Positions 6,944 to 12,928 of a DNA stretch of 12,978 nucleotides are shown here, one piece after another (the stretch's first letter is position 1; every line of letters begins with the position of its first letter). The notes under the pieces were generated by a model, which worked only from the letters and a program-made list of their open reading frames with translations, was not told where the DNA came from and made no database searches. The DNA comes from an uncultured Bacilli bacterium (GTDB lineage: Bacteria; Bacillota_I; Bacilli_A; RF39; UBA660): NCBI GenBank assembly GCA_947631655.1, contig CANRME010000028.1, forward strand, positions 1 to 12,978, in the 5' to 3' direction. The position numbers were made by a program, and so were the translations under genes.

Positions 6944-7228
6944 TTAGAAACAGCAATTATTTCTTTCGTAAACATTGCTGACTTCGTTTTCTTCACAATA
7001 TGTATAGCATGGCGTATAAGTATGATGATATACGTGATGATTTATAATTCTCGTATTAATAGGAACTACATGTGGTACTTCATGAACAAATTCTCTATGA
7101 CAACATCTTTCTTGTGGACATTCTGTTACTGGAGGACATGCCATATCAGGACAACTCATACCCATGTCTTTATTTTTCATATCATCAAACTTGCTATCCA
7201 TATCATAACAACGATTACTTCTAAACAT
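6944..7228 (-). CDS. Cys/His-rich spore-coat CotD-like protein
   Basis: 94 aa from the ATG at 7228. A longer reading from a TTG at 7237 is less likely, because AAAGGG lies directly against that TTG but nine bases from the ATG. The middle part CHREFVHEVPHVVPINTRIINHHVYHHTYTPCYTY resembles the Bacillus inner spore-coat protein CotD, with its HEVPHV..T..NHH.YHH core (recognised by pattern). CPDMACPPVTECPQERCC and the terminal NNCCF add nine or more Cys that could bind metal or crosslink. In sporulating Bacillota such proteins sit in the coat under mother-cell sigma control. Whether this organism sporulates is not shown here. Monocistronic or read-through from the operon at 7295-9310. Confidence 0.65.
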   Translation of the reverse strand: MFRSNRCYDMDSKFDDMKNKDMGMSCPDMACPPVTECPQERCCHREFVHEVPHVVPINTRIINHHVYHHTYTPCYTYCEENEVSNVYERNNCCF

Positions 7229-7235
7229 TTTACAC

Positions 7236-7266
7236 AACCCTTTCTATTTTATATTATGAAAGGGTT
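7236..7266. repeat. Inverted repeat covering the CotD-like gene's ribosome binding site
   Basis: AACCCTTTC (7236-7244) and GAAAGGGTT (7258-7266) are perfect 9-bp inverted arms with a 13-base AT loop. In a transcript entering from upstream, the AAAGGG ribosome site (minus strand) would be paired in the stem. Alternatively the loop TATAAA is a -10 and the repeat is an operator. Confidence 0.5.
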
Positions 7267-7294
7267 TGTTTTTGGTTAGGGAATTTAACCTATA

Positions 7295-8152
7295 TTAATC
7301 GACAAAAAAGCGATATAAATTAAAACTTGGATGATCAAAGTATCTAATTCTTAATAAACTAGTACCTAATCCATAAGAAATATATAAGTCTTTATCATTA
7401 ACTTTATAATATTCGTTATAATATTTTTTAGATCCTTCCGGCGTATAAATTGCTCCAATAAAAGGAAGTCTTACTTGCCCTCCATGGGAATGCCCCGCTA
7501 AAACTAAATTACTATTACTTTTTAATTTTAATATGGCATCTGGCTCATGAATTAAACTAATCGTATAATAATCTTCTTCATAACTTTTATAATCTGGTTT
7601 ATCTTTTAAATAAGAGGGATAACCTTCTATTCTTATCGGCGTATCACCATTATAATAAATTAATTCATTCTCACTATCTAAATAAGTAAACCCACTATTT
7701 TTCATAAGTTCACTATATCCATCATTACTATAATCATGGTTCCCGGATACCGCATATTTACCTAAAGGTGCTTGTATTTTACTTAAACTTTCTTTTATTT
7801 CTTCTTTATATTTATCTGACAAATCAATACTTTCATCATATAAATCTCCAGTAAATACTACAATATTTGGTTTTAAATCATTAATTTTCTTAACTATTTC
7901 ATCTAACTTTTTACTATCTACTATGGTTCCATAATGAATATCACTAAAATGAACTATCTTAAGTCCATCAAAACTTTCTGGTAGTTTATTAGTATGAATA
8001 CCATATTCTTTAACAAAAATTCCTAAAGTTCCAACAAATCTAATATATAATCCCAATAAAATAATAATTATTACTAATATAATTAAAAACTTTTTTAGTC
8101 GAGGATGTTTTTTCTTTTCTTTCCCTTTATTTTTTTCTTTTACTTCTTCCAT
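7295..8152 (-). CDS. Membrane-anchored metallophosphoesterase (YkuE-like)
   Basis: 285 aa. A very Lys-rich tail (1-21) and one membrane segment (22-40) are followed by an extracellular calcineurin-like domain. Metal ligands: D71-x-H73, GD 102-103 with D106, GNHD 137-140, H202 in IHEP, and GHSHGGQ 220-226. This is the classic one-span YkuE layout; YkuE is a metal-dependent phosphodiesterase at the cell surface, substrate unclear. The ATG at 8152 overlaps the TAA of the CPBP gene (TAATG) and has AGGAGG ten bases upstream, so it is last in the thioredoxin-like/CPBP/phosphoesterase operon. No convincing terminator follows the stop. It shares the motif set with the protein at 182-1192 but has one anchor instead of four. 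Confidence 0.9.
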   Translation of the reverse strand: MEEVKEKNKGKEKKKHPRLKKFLIILVIIIILLGLYIRFVGTLGIFVKEYGIHTNKLPESFDGLKIVHFSDIHYGTIVDSKKLDEIVKKINDLKPNIVVFTGDLYDESIDLSDKYKEEIKESLSKIQAPLGKYAVSGNHDYSNDGYSELMKNSGFTYLDSENELIYYNGDTPIRIEGYPSYLKDKPDYKSYEEDYYTISLIHEPDAILKLKSNSNLVLAGHSHGGQVRLPFIGAIYTPEGSKKYYNEYYKVNDKDLYISYGLGTSLLRIRYFDHPSFNLYRFFVD

Positions 8153-8838
8153 TATAATATTCCTCCTAAAAATATCATAAGTAAAGCAAAAGAATTATGA
8201 ACAATATGCATACTAATTGAAGTAAATATATTATTAGTCTTATAACATACATAACTAAACATTAATCCTAAAATACTATAAGGTATAATGAATAAAACAT
8301 CAGTAAAAGTATTTACATTTCCTATAATATGAGCACTTCCAAATAAAATTCCTGTAAATACTGTATATAAAACAATATTCCCTATCGCTTTTTTAAATCC
8401 CCCTCTAAAGGTAATTTCTTCCGTAATTGGCCCTAAAAGAATAATACTTGATATAGCATATAAAGGATATAATCCTATAACACTTCTATTTAATTCTTCG
8501 TTATTAGCAATATTTCCCCCATTAATACTAATTATTATAAAATTAGAAATAAACATTAAAATAAGACCTAATACATAATATTTAAACCCTGTATCTAAAC
8601 ATTTCTTATAATCCTTTTTAAATTTTATAAAATCTTTTTTTAATAAATCAAAATTACATATAATTAAAACACTTAATACTAAAATATCTATAATAAATAA
8701 TGCTATATCTTTAACCATATTACTACTATTTATTATATATTTAGCTATTAAGCTTGAAAAAAGAATGGGCAATGTATAAAAAAGCCCAATATTTACAAAT
8801 GAAATTACTATATTTTTACCCTTATTCTTCTTCTCCAT
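8152..8838 (-). CDS. CPBP-family (CAAX/Abi) intramembrane metalloprotease
   Basis: 228 aa with about seven hydrophobic segments. The three CPBP motifs are intact: E140-E141-x-x-x-R145 in GPITEEITFRGG, H170 in FGSAHIIG, and H211-x-x-x-N215 in HIVHNS. Family members are membrane proteases; in bacteria some give immunity to bacteriocins or process membrane proteins, and most have unknown targets. The start ATG at 8838 lies inside the upstream gene (17-base overlap), preceded by GAGGAAG. The stop overlaps the next start. No bacteriocin gene is visible nearby, so an immunity role has no local support. Confidence 0.9.
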   Translation of the reverse strand: MEKKNKGKNIVISFVNIGLFYTLPILFSSLIAKYIINSSNMVKDIALFIIDILVLSVLIICNFDLLKKDFIKFKKDYKKCLDTGFKYYVLGLILMFISNFIIISINGGNIANNEELNRSVIGLYPLYAISSIILLGPITEEITFRGGFKKAIGNIVLYTVFTGILFGSAHIIGNVNTFTDVLFIIPYSILGLMFSYVCYKTNNIFTSISMHIVHNSFALLMIFLGGIL

Positions 8839-9310
8839 TATTATTTTCTTCCTCTGTCTCTATATATCCTAATGAACTTAATCTGTCAATAACTTTCCAT
8901 CTTGGAGCATTTCCCACAATTCGATTAGACACTGTTGTCTCTTCTCCATCAGTAATAAATAATGTTTGCGGAGTCGTTGGAACATTAAACTTACTATGGA
9001 AATCTTTATATTCTTGTTTACTAAACTTATAAGTATTTACAAAATAAGTTTTAAGTTTATAATCTTCTGCTACTTCTCTAAATGTTGGTTTATACATTTC
9101 ACAGTATTGACAATTTGTTTTTGTTACAACAAAGATAAAGCTATCTTTATTATCCAATTTCTTTTCTAATTCTTTATATGTAAGTTCTTGAAAATATTCT
9201 GAAGATTCACTATCTTCCATACCTTTAGCTAGCATAAATAATCCTACACATACCACTGCTATTACAAGAACTACTACTATTTCTATTAATATTTGTTTTT
9301 TATTTTTCAT
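8822..9310 (-). CDS. Membrane-anchored thioredoxin-like protein
   Basis: 162 aa. One membrane segment (8-28) is followed by a thioredoxin fold outside the membrane. The redox motif is C67-Q-Y-C70 in TKTNCQYCEMYKPTF, and the cis-proline side is NVPTTPQTLFITDGEE (P114). The acidic Glu/Asn/Gly tail (152-162) overlaps the next gene. Likely an extracytoplasmic thiol-disulfide exchanger, of the kind grouped with bacteriocin-transport accessory thioredoxins. Start ATG at 9310 with AGGTGG upstream. First gene of the operon with the CPBP protease and phosphoesterase. An extended -10 (TGGTATTAT, complement of 9331-9339) lies in the leader. No partner such as DsbD/CcdA is visible. Confidence 0.85.
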   Translation of the reverse strand: MKNKKQILIEIVVVLVIAVVCVGLFMLAKGMEDSESSEYFQELTYKELEKKLDNKDSFIFVVTKTNCQYCEMYKPTFREVAEDYKLKTYFVNTYKFSKQEYKDFHSKFNVPTTPQTLFITDGEETTVSNRIVGNAPRWKVIDRLSSLGYIETEEENNNGEEE

Positions 9311-9330
9311 ATCATTACCACCTAACTAAA

Positions 9331-9339
9331 ATAATACCA
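9331..9339 (-). promoter_or_regulatory. Probable extended -10 promoter of the thioredoxin-like operon
   Basis: TG-G-TATTAT on the minus strand, about 20 bases before the start codon. No good -35 is visible, which fits an extended -10 element. Support is modest. Confidence 0.35.
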
Positions 9340-9351
9340 CATTTTTCCCAT

Positions 9352-9375
9352 AAAAAAAATAGCAAATTTGCTATT
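9352..9375 (-). terminator. Terminator of the zinc-ribbon gene
   Basis: The palindrome AATAGCAAATTTGCTATT (9358-9375) is followed on the minus strand by an eight-base T run. The TAG stop of the gene (9371-9373) is part of the stem. Confidence 0.8.
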
Positions 9376-10366
9376 CTACTAAAAAACCACAATTTGGGCA
9401 GAAAGGCTCCGCCGTAATCTCACCACAATTTGGACATTTATTACCTAAAACTACTTTTTCTTTTTCCACTACCACTTCTTTAACAATTGGTTCCGGTTCC
9501 TTAACTGGTTCTGGTTCAGAATAAGTAGGCTTTACATCATTAAATGTAGTATTTTCATAATTTTCCAAAGCTGGTTCAATTACTGGTTCGGAAACTTTTT
9601 CCTCTATTTCTTTATCAGCTTCTCCCACTACAGGTTCCTCTTCTTCTAAACTAGGTAAAGGAATTTCTTCATTTATTTCGTTATTACTAACATCTTTATT
9701 ATCATCTACAGCAGGTTCGCTAACCGACTCGCTAACTGAAACCTCTGGCGCTGAAGCTACAAAATTATTAAAAGGATCTAACTCACTAGTTTTAGCATTA
9801 CTAGGACTAACTTCCGTATTTCCTATAGTTGGAGCATCCTTTGTTTTAAAGAAATCAAAAATACTTCTTCCTTTTTTATTATTTTCAGATTTTTGTTCTG
9901 GAGTGTTTTCTGGTACAGAAGGGGTTTCAACTACTTCTGGTGTACCTTCTTTTATTTCTTCATCTAATCCTTCAGGTATTTTAACTTCCACTGGTTCACT
10001 AACAACATTCTCTACTGGAGTATTTACTTCTTTTATTGATTTTTCTAGTAAAGAAGATTCATTAGCTTGTCCATTTATTGGAATTTCTTCTTTTAAAGGT
10101 TCTGGACTACTTTCTTCTAAAGTCGGTAATGGATTTTCATTAGTATTAGTCTCAGCTAGTACAGGTTCAACTGATTGTTCCATTTGATTTTCTACTGGAG
10201 CAATCTCTTCTTTAACCTCCGGAACATCTAAAACTGGTGGAACCTCAGTACTAACTTCATTATTATTTTCAGCACTGCTTCCTCCAAAAAAATCATTTTT
10301 AATTTCATTTACAGAGTTATCTTCCCTTACTGGAGTAAAAGAATAATTATTATTTCCATTTTCCAT
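9371..10366 (-). CDS. Acidic Pro/Glu-rich protein with C-terminal zinc ribbon
   Basis: 331 aa from the ATG at 10366, which has AGAGGG eight bases upstream. A GTG three codons earlier is possible but has no ribosome site. Residues 1 to about 300 are low-complexity and very acidic, with degenerate repeats such as EVPPVLDVPEVKEE, PLPTLEESSPEPL and PLPSLEEEEPVV, plus one basic patch (KKGRSIFDFFKTKD). The last 21 residues form a C4 zinc ribbon, CPNC-x8-CPNC (Cys 311, 314, 323, 326), of the zinc-ribbon-domain type. There is no signal or membrane segment, so it is probably cytoplasmic and mostly disordered, perhaps an adaptor or scaffold. Function unknown. It follows the pseudouridine synthase by 44 bases. 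Confidence 0.8.
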   Translation of the reverse strand: MENGNNNYSFTPVREDNSVNEIKNDFFGGSSAENNNEVSTEVPPVLDVPEVKEEIAPVENQMEQSVEPVLAETNTNENPLPTLEESSPEPLKEEIPINGQANESSLLEKSIKEVNTPVENVVSEPVEVKIPEGLDEEIKEGTPEVVETPSVPENTPEQKSENNKKGRSIFDFFKTKDAPTIGNTEVSPSNAKTSELDPFNNFVASAPEVSVSESVSEPAVDDNKDVSNNEINEEIPLPSLEEEEPVVGEADKEIEEKVSEPVIEPALENYENTTFNDVKPTYSEPEPVKEPEPIVKEVVVEKEKVVLGNKCPNCGEITAEPFCPNCGFLVE

Positions 10367-10410
10367 AAAAAACACCCTCTATTCTTAATATTAGTTTATC
10401 AAAATATTTC

Positions 10411-11028
10411 TTATTTTGCAAGCCAATCTACATCATCTATAATAGTTATTACTTTTTTACTAATAGGATGCTTAAATTCTATAAAATAAGCATGAAGCAT
10501 TAACCTACTAGCTTTCATTTCACTATCATATTTTTTATCACCAATTATGGGATGTCCTATATAAGCCAGATGAGCTCTAATCTGATTTTTTCTACCAGTT
10601 ACTAAAGTAATTATTAATTCAGTTTTATCTTTATAAATTCTTTTAACCTCATACAAAGTCTTAGCATATTTACCTTTGTCTTTAGTTACATAAACATAAT
10701 GATTTTTATCTTCATAAAGATAAGTCTCTATCTCACCATTTTTATTAATATTTCCTTCTACTAATGCTAAATATTTTCTTGTCACTTTATCCCATTCTTC
10801 TTGTAATATCTTTTTTACTTTTTCCGATTTAGCAAATAAAACAATTCCCGATGTATCTTTATCAAGTCTATGAACAATAAACACCTTTTCGTGTTTCCTA
10901 TGTAAATAATCATATACTTCACTATATAAATTTCTACTACCTTTATTATCTTTAATAGTTAATAATTTAGCTGGTTTTGAAACAACGATTAACTCTTTAT
11001 CTTCGTATAGTATTTTTAATTTTTTCAT
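10411..11028 (-). CDS. RluA/RluD-family pseudouridine synthase (short form)
   Basis: 205 aa from the ATG at 11028; a GTG at 11037 is an alternative with poorer spacing to any ribosome site. The catalytic block VHRLDKDTSGIVLFAKS carries the Asp of HRLD that starts pseudouridylation. Further family blocks are KYLALVEG, VTGRKNQIRAHLAYIGHPIIGDKKYD and RLMLHAYFIEFKHP. The N-terminal S4 RNA-binding domain of RluD is absent, so this is the compact RluA-like form that modifies rRNA and/or tRNA; the site cannot be told. A good promoter lies just upstream. Confidence 0.92.
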   Translation of the reverse strand: MKKLKILYEDKELIVVSKPAKLLTIKDNKGSRNLYSEVYDYLHRKHEKVFIVHRLDKDTSGIVLFAKSEKVKKILQEEWDKVTRKYLALVEGNINKNGEIETYLYEDKNHYVYVTKDKGKYAKTLYEVKRIYKDKTELIITLVTGRKNQIRAHLAYIGHPIIGDKKYDSEMKASRLMLHAYFIEFKHPISKKVITIIDDVDWLAK

Positions 11029-11055
11029 ATAACTCACTAATAATAGTTTATCAAA

Positions 11056-11084
11056 ATTATAATTTTCTTTCTACATCAATCCAA
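11056..11084 (-). promoter_or_regulatory. Promoter of the pseudouridine synthase gene
   Basis: TTGGAT (11079-11084) and a perfect TATAAT (11056-11061) on the minus strand, 17 bases apart. The expected start near 11049 gives a leader of about 20 nt. Confidence 0.65.
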
Positions 11085-11086
11085 TT

Positions 11087-11113
11087 AAAAACTGGTAAAT
11101 ATCTTATATTTAC
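11087..11113 (-). terminator. Weak terminator of the second surface-protein gene
   Basis: On the minus strand GTAAATA-TAAGA-TATTTAC (11095-11113) is followed after three bases by TTTTT. The stem is all but one pair A-T, so termination may be leaky into the pseudouridine synthase gene. Confidence 0.45.
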
Positions 11114-11134
11114 ACAATTTTTACAAATGCATTA

Positions 11135-12445
11135 TTAAGCTAATACATAAGGATTATCATATGATCCATCACCTGAAGTTATTTTAGTATCGTGAGTTAT
11201 ATAAAGGGTAGGACGTACACTAAGAGTAGAACATGCAACGTCATTGGCAGTAGTTCCAAAGTTCGCAACAGTAAAGACAACAGATGGAGAATTATTATAC
11301 GACATAAGTGTCCATTGGTGATTAACACTATCAAGTAACCAGCTATTTTTGGCACAATTAGTCTTATATTCACCTATCATCCAGTTTTCTTCAACCCCTT
11401 CTCCCAGACTAACAGCTAAACATCCTTCTCTATCCGTTGTATTACTACTTACTAATCCACTCGTAGCATAACCATAATCACTTGGATACATAAGTCCAAT
11501 ATATCCATTCCATATTGTTGGTTGTGAATTATATGTTGATGTTCCTCTTTCTAATTCATAATATCTTGATGCTAATGTACGATAACTACCCAGCCTTCCA
11601 AGGTTCCATTTTATATTTTCTATCATATCCTTAGTTGTAGCTGTTATTCCTTTTCCATCACCTAAATTTTCTCCATTATAATATATTCCATTTAATGATT
11701 CTTGTAAATCTGCTCCAGTCCAATCATTTGAACCGTATTCTCCTCCTGTTATATCCCATGCCATGTTTCCTATACTATTTGCCCTTATTATTTTTACTAA
11801 ATTTTGTTTTTCATAGGTTGTTTCTCCATCTTCAGAATCTGATACTACTTTTTCCATGTTTTTAAATGAACCAATAATTCTCCATCTTTCACATGTTTCT
11901 TCAGTTGGATTACTATAATCATCACAATTAAACCATATATAGTTATTTGGGTTTGCTCCAATATATCTTCCATTTTGATCTGAATCATCATATGCTAATT
12001 CTTTGTTATATTTTAATTCTTTCTTTAATAAACACTCTGATATTTCTGTATCTTTACATATCGCTGCTTTAAACGGATTACTGGTAAATTTAACATTACA
12101 TCTATTAGGTTTATTTAGTTTTAATTCTAGTTCCCATGTTTCACTATTAAAATTAGCAGTTATATCTTCATTTTCACATTCTATTCCTTCATATAAATAT
12201 CCTTCTTCTTTAGAGGGAAAATCTTCTTGTTTTTTATTATCCACATAAACTGCTAATTGTATATCTTTACTATAGAATTTATCTACAGTAGTATAAATAA
12301 TTCTTTTATTATATTTTATTTGATATAAGGCATAACTACTTCCAATTGCTATTATTAATAGTAATAAACATATACCTAATATTATTTTATTTTTATTTCC
12401 TTTTTGAATTTTATTTAATTCTTTTTCTGGGTTAAAAGTTCTCAT
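11135..12445 (-). CDS. Membrane-anchored surface protein with DUF6273-like lectin-type ectodomain
   Basis: 436 aa. Cytoplasmic tail MRTFNPEKELNKIQKG, membrane anchor 21-41 ending GSSYALYQ, then an ectodomain. Residues 1-70 are nearly identical to the in-frame version of the 4207-5975 protein; the rest differs. The C-terminal half has ERWRIIGSF (187-195), NGYIGLMYPSDYGYATSG (313-330), then W378 to VRPTLYI (410-416) and SGDGSYDNPYVL. This is the pattern of DUF6273-like domains, which share a C-type-lectin-like layout with the surface protein at 1229-2617 (recalled, not searched). Several Cys (130, 138, 174, 185, 342, 364, 405) may form disulfides. Start at 12445 with AGGA eight bases upstream. 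Its promoter spacer holds ten G, and a perfect 10-bp palindrome touches the start codon. Probably a ligand-binding or adhesive surface protein. Confidence 0.82.
   Translation of the reverse strand: MRTFNPEKELNKIQKGNKNKIILGICLLLLIIAIGSSYALYQIKYNKRIIYTTVDKFYSKDIQLAVYVDNKKQEDFPSKEEGYLYEGIECENEDITANFNSETWELELKLNKPNRCNVKFTSNPFKAAICKDTEISECLLKKELKYNKELAYDDSDQNGRYIGANPNNYIWFNCDDYSNPTEETCERWRIIGSFKNMEKVVSDSEDGETTYEKQNLVKIIRANSIGNMAWDITGGEYGSNDWTGADLQESLNGIYYNGENLGDGKGITATTKDMIENIKWNLGRLGSYRTLASRYYELERGTSTYNSQPTIWNGYIGLMYPSDYGYATSGLVSSNTTDREGCLAVSLGEGVEENWMIGEYKTNCAKNSWLLDSVNHQWTLMSYNNSPSVVFTVANFGTTANDVACSTLSVRPTLYITHDTKITSGDGSYDNPYVLA
11210..11314 (-). other. Candidate variable segment of the DUF6273-like domain
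   Basis: From W378 to VRP (410-412) the coding strand spells WTLMSYNNSPSVVFTVANF and GTTANDVACSTLSVRP. The spacing W-x-L-x-S ... V-F-x-V ... G ... V ... VRP matches the layout of DUF6273-type domains whose intervening positions vary strongly between homologues and which occur as diversity-generating-retroelement targets. Codons here (TCG, GCG, GCC, GAC, GTC) are less AT-biased than elsewhere in the gene. The evidence is weaker than for 4228-4320. Confidence 0.35.
12237..12445 (-). repeat. Dispersed direct repeat, copy 2: shared N-terminal anchor module
   Basis: Partner of 5750-5975, same orientation. It contains one full AAATAAAAATA unit plus a partial one at the position where the other copy has three, and reads in frame through the membrane anchor. 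Confidence 0.8.
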
Positions 12446-12474
12446 ATATACACATTCCTACCTTATGTGTATAT
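12446..12474. repeat. 10-bp perfect palindrome around the ribosome binding site
   Basis: ATATACACAT (12446-12455) and ATGTGTATAT (12465-12474) pair perfectly. The 9-base loop reads AAGGTAGGA on the minus strand and contains the ribosome binding site, and the stem ends directly at the ATG (12445). If transcription starts upstream of it, this is an mRNA hairpin presenting the ribosome site in its loop. If the -10 is at 12473-12478, it is an operator over the start site. Confidence 0.7.
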
Positions 12475-12503
12475 CTTATCATTTTATACCCCCCCCCCGT
12501 CAA
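12473..12503 (-). promoter_or_regulatory. Promoter with poly-G spacer (probable transcriptional phase switch)
   Basis: On the minus strand TTGACG (12498-12503) runs straight into a tract of ten G (12489-12498), followed by TATAAAATGATAAGAT. With TAAGAT (12473-12478) as -10 the spacer is 19 bases; losing two G would give the optimal 17. Homopolymer tracts between -35 and -10 tune surface-protein promoters in Neisseria porA and opc (established). No comparable G or C run exists elsewhere in this AT-rich window. Confidence 0.65.
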
Positions 12504-12518
12504 CAAAAAAATTTGCTA

Positions 12519-12548
12519 TTGCATTTTTAGTAAATTTATGTATATAAT
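12519..12548 (+). promoter_or_regulatory. Promoter of the antisense RNA
   Basis: TTGCAT (12519-12524), an 18-base spacer and a perfect TATAAT (12543-12548) on the plus strand; start expected near 12555. Its -10 and downstream sequence are an inverted copy of the toxin promoter region at 12831-12851. Confidence 0.6.
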
Positions 12549-12561
12549 ATATATAGAAACG

Positions 12562-12598
12562 AAAAAAGAGATACTACGTTTGCTTGTGGTGCTCTTAC
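12562..12598 (-). terminator. Terminator of the toxin mRNA
   Basis: On the minus strand AAGAG-C-ACCAC-AAGCAAAC-GTAGT-AT-CTCTT is followed by TTTTTT (12567-12562). Stopping here makes the toxin mRNA span the whole antisense RNA. Confidence 0.6.
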
Positions 12599-12612
12599 AT
12601 AATTCGTTTATG
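12567..12612 (+). repeat. Inverted repeat, left arm (toxin mRNA 3' end / antisense RNA 5' end)
   Basis: AGAGATAC-TACG-(7 bases)-GTGGTGCT-CTTAC-(AT)-AATTCGTTTATG reappears on the other strand at 12797-12838 as AGAGATAC-CTACG-GTGGTGCT-TTTAC-(CTCT)-AATTTGTTTATG. The upstream TATAAT and ATATATAG are also shared, so promoter and leader were duplicated in inverted orientation. Confidence 0.8.
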
Positions 12613-12648
12613 AATTTCAATAAGGCACCTTATAAGGTGCTTTTATTG

Positions 12649-12753
12649 TTAGTTTTTATCAATTATGCAAGCTATTAAAGTAAGGATGATAATTAGCATA
12701 ACAAGATATTCCATGCTTCCAAAAACCTTCCTAAAAAGACATTTTGTACTCAT
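12649..12753 (-). CDS. 34-aa hydrophobic peptide, putative type I toxin
   Basis: ATG at 12753, stop TAA at 12649-12651. The ribosome site AAGAGGGTGAT, about six bases upstream, is close to the ideal anti-16S complement. The peptide has a basic start (MSTKCLFRKVFGS), one membrane span (MEYLVMLIIILTLIACII, residues 14-31) and a charged end (DKN). Size, charge layout and the single span fit the small membrane toxins of type I systems (Fst/TxpA/BsrG and 'holin-like toxin' peptides), although no specific family can be confirmed by eye. It has its own promoter (TAGACA-17-TATAAT) and a long 5' leader of about 85 nt. It is overlapped at its 3' end by a convergent small RNA. Such toxins depolarise or damage the membrane when the antisense RNA is lost. 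An internal ATG at codon 14 would give a 21-aa form. Confidence 0.65.
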   Translation of the reverse strand: MSTKCLFRKVFGSMEYLVMLIIILTLIACIIDKN

Positions 12754-12796
12754 AGAAATCACCCTCTTTAGTTGTATGTCTTTTAAATTTAAAAAG

Positions 12797-12838
12797 CATA
12801 AACAAATTAGAGGTAAAAGCACCACCGTAGGTATCTCT
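12797..12838 (-). repeat. Inverted repeat, right arm (toxin mRNA 5' leader)
   Basis: Partner of 12567-12612. In the toxin mRNA this 5' segment can pair with the 3' end in blocks of 8, 5, 8, 5 and 12 base pairs (about 38 in total, with one G-U in most of the longer blocks). This would form a closed 5'-3' structure just upstream of the ribosome site at 12756-12770. Confidence 0.75.
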
Positions 12839-12845
12839 ATATATA

Positions 12846-12874
12846 ATTATAAATACTTGCAAATAATTTGTCTA
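12846..12874 (-). promoter_or_regulatory. Promoter of the toxin peptide gene
   Basis: TAGACA (12869-12874) and a perfect TATAAT (12846-12851) on the minus strand, 17 bases apart; start expected near 12839. Confidence 0.75.
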
Positions 12875-12898
12875 GTGTAAATTATTATTTTCTGTAAA

Positions 12899-12928
12899 AT
12901 AAAAAAGTTCTTGTTTTACCTAGAACTT
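12899..12928 (-). terminator. Terminator of the gene entering from the right edge
   Basis: On the minus strand AAGTTCT-AGGTAAAACA-AGAACTT (12905-12928) is followed by a T-rich run. The TAA of the edge gene falls in the loop. Confidence 0.7.

Larger units (their letters stand above)
12555..12647 (+). ncRNA. Putative type I antitoxin antisense RNA
   Basis: A ~90-nt transcript is bounded by a -10 TATAAT (12543-12548) and the perfect hairpin GCACCTTATAAGGTGC (12625-12640) followed by TTTTATT. It can fold as nested stems: AACGAA/TTCGTT, AAGAG/CTCTT and ACTAC/GTGGT with loop GTTTGCTT. It is fully antisense to the 3' untranslated part of the convergent peptide mRNA at 12649-12753. No good coding frame is present; the only ATG frame (12611) has no ribosome site. 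It is placed as the cis-acting antitoxin RNA by architecture, not by sequence family. Confidence 0.55.

Noticed and set aside
12611..12680. A 22-codon frame starting in the antisense RNA
   Set aside because: No ribosome site, and it runs through the RNA's own terminator hairpin.
12543..12851. The inverted arms as terminal repeats of a small transposable element
   Set aside because: The arms coincide with the promoters and leaders of two convergent transcripts, and no flanking target duplication is visible. RNA pairing explains them better.
12665..12880. A 71-codon plus-strand frame opposite the toxin peptide
   Set aside because: It lacks a ribosome site and lies antisense to the better-supported peptide with promoter, leader and ribosome site.
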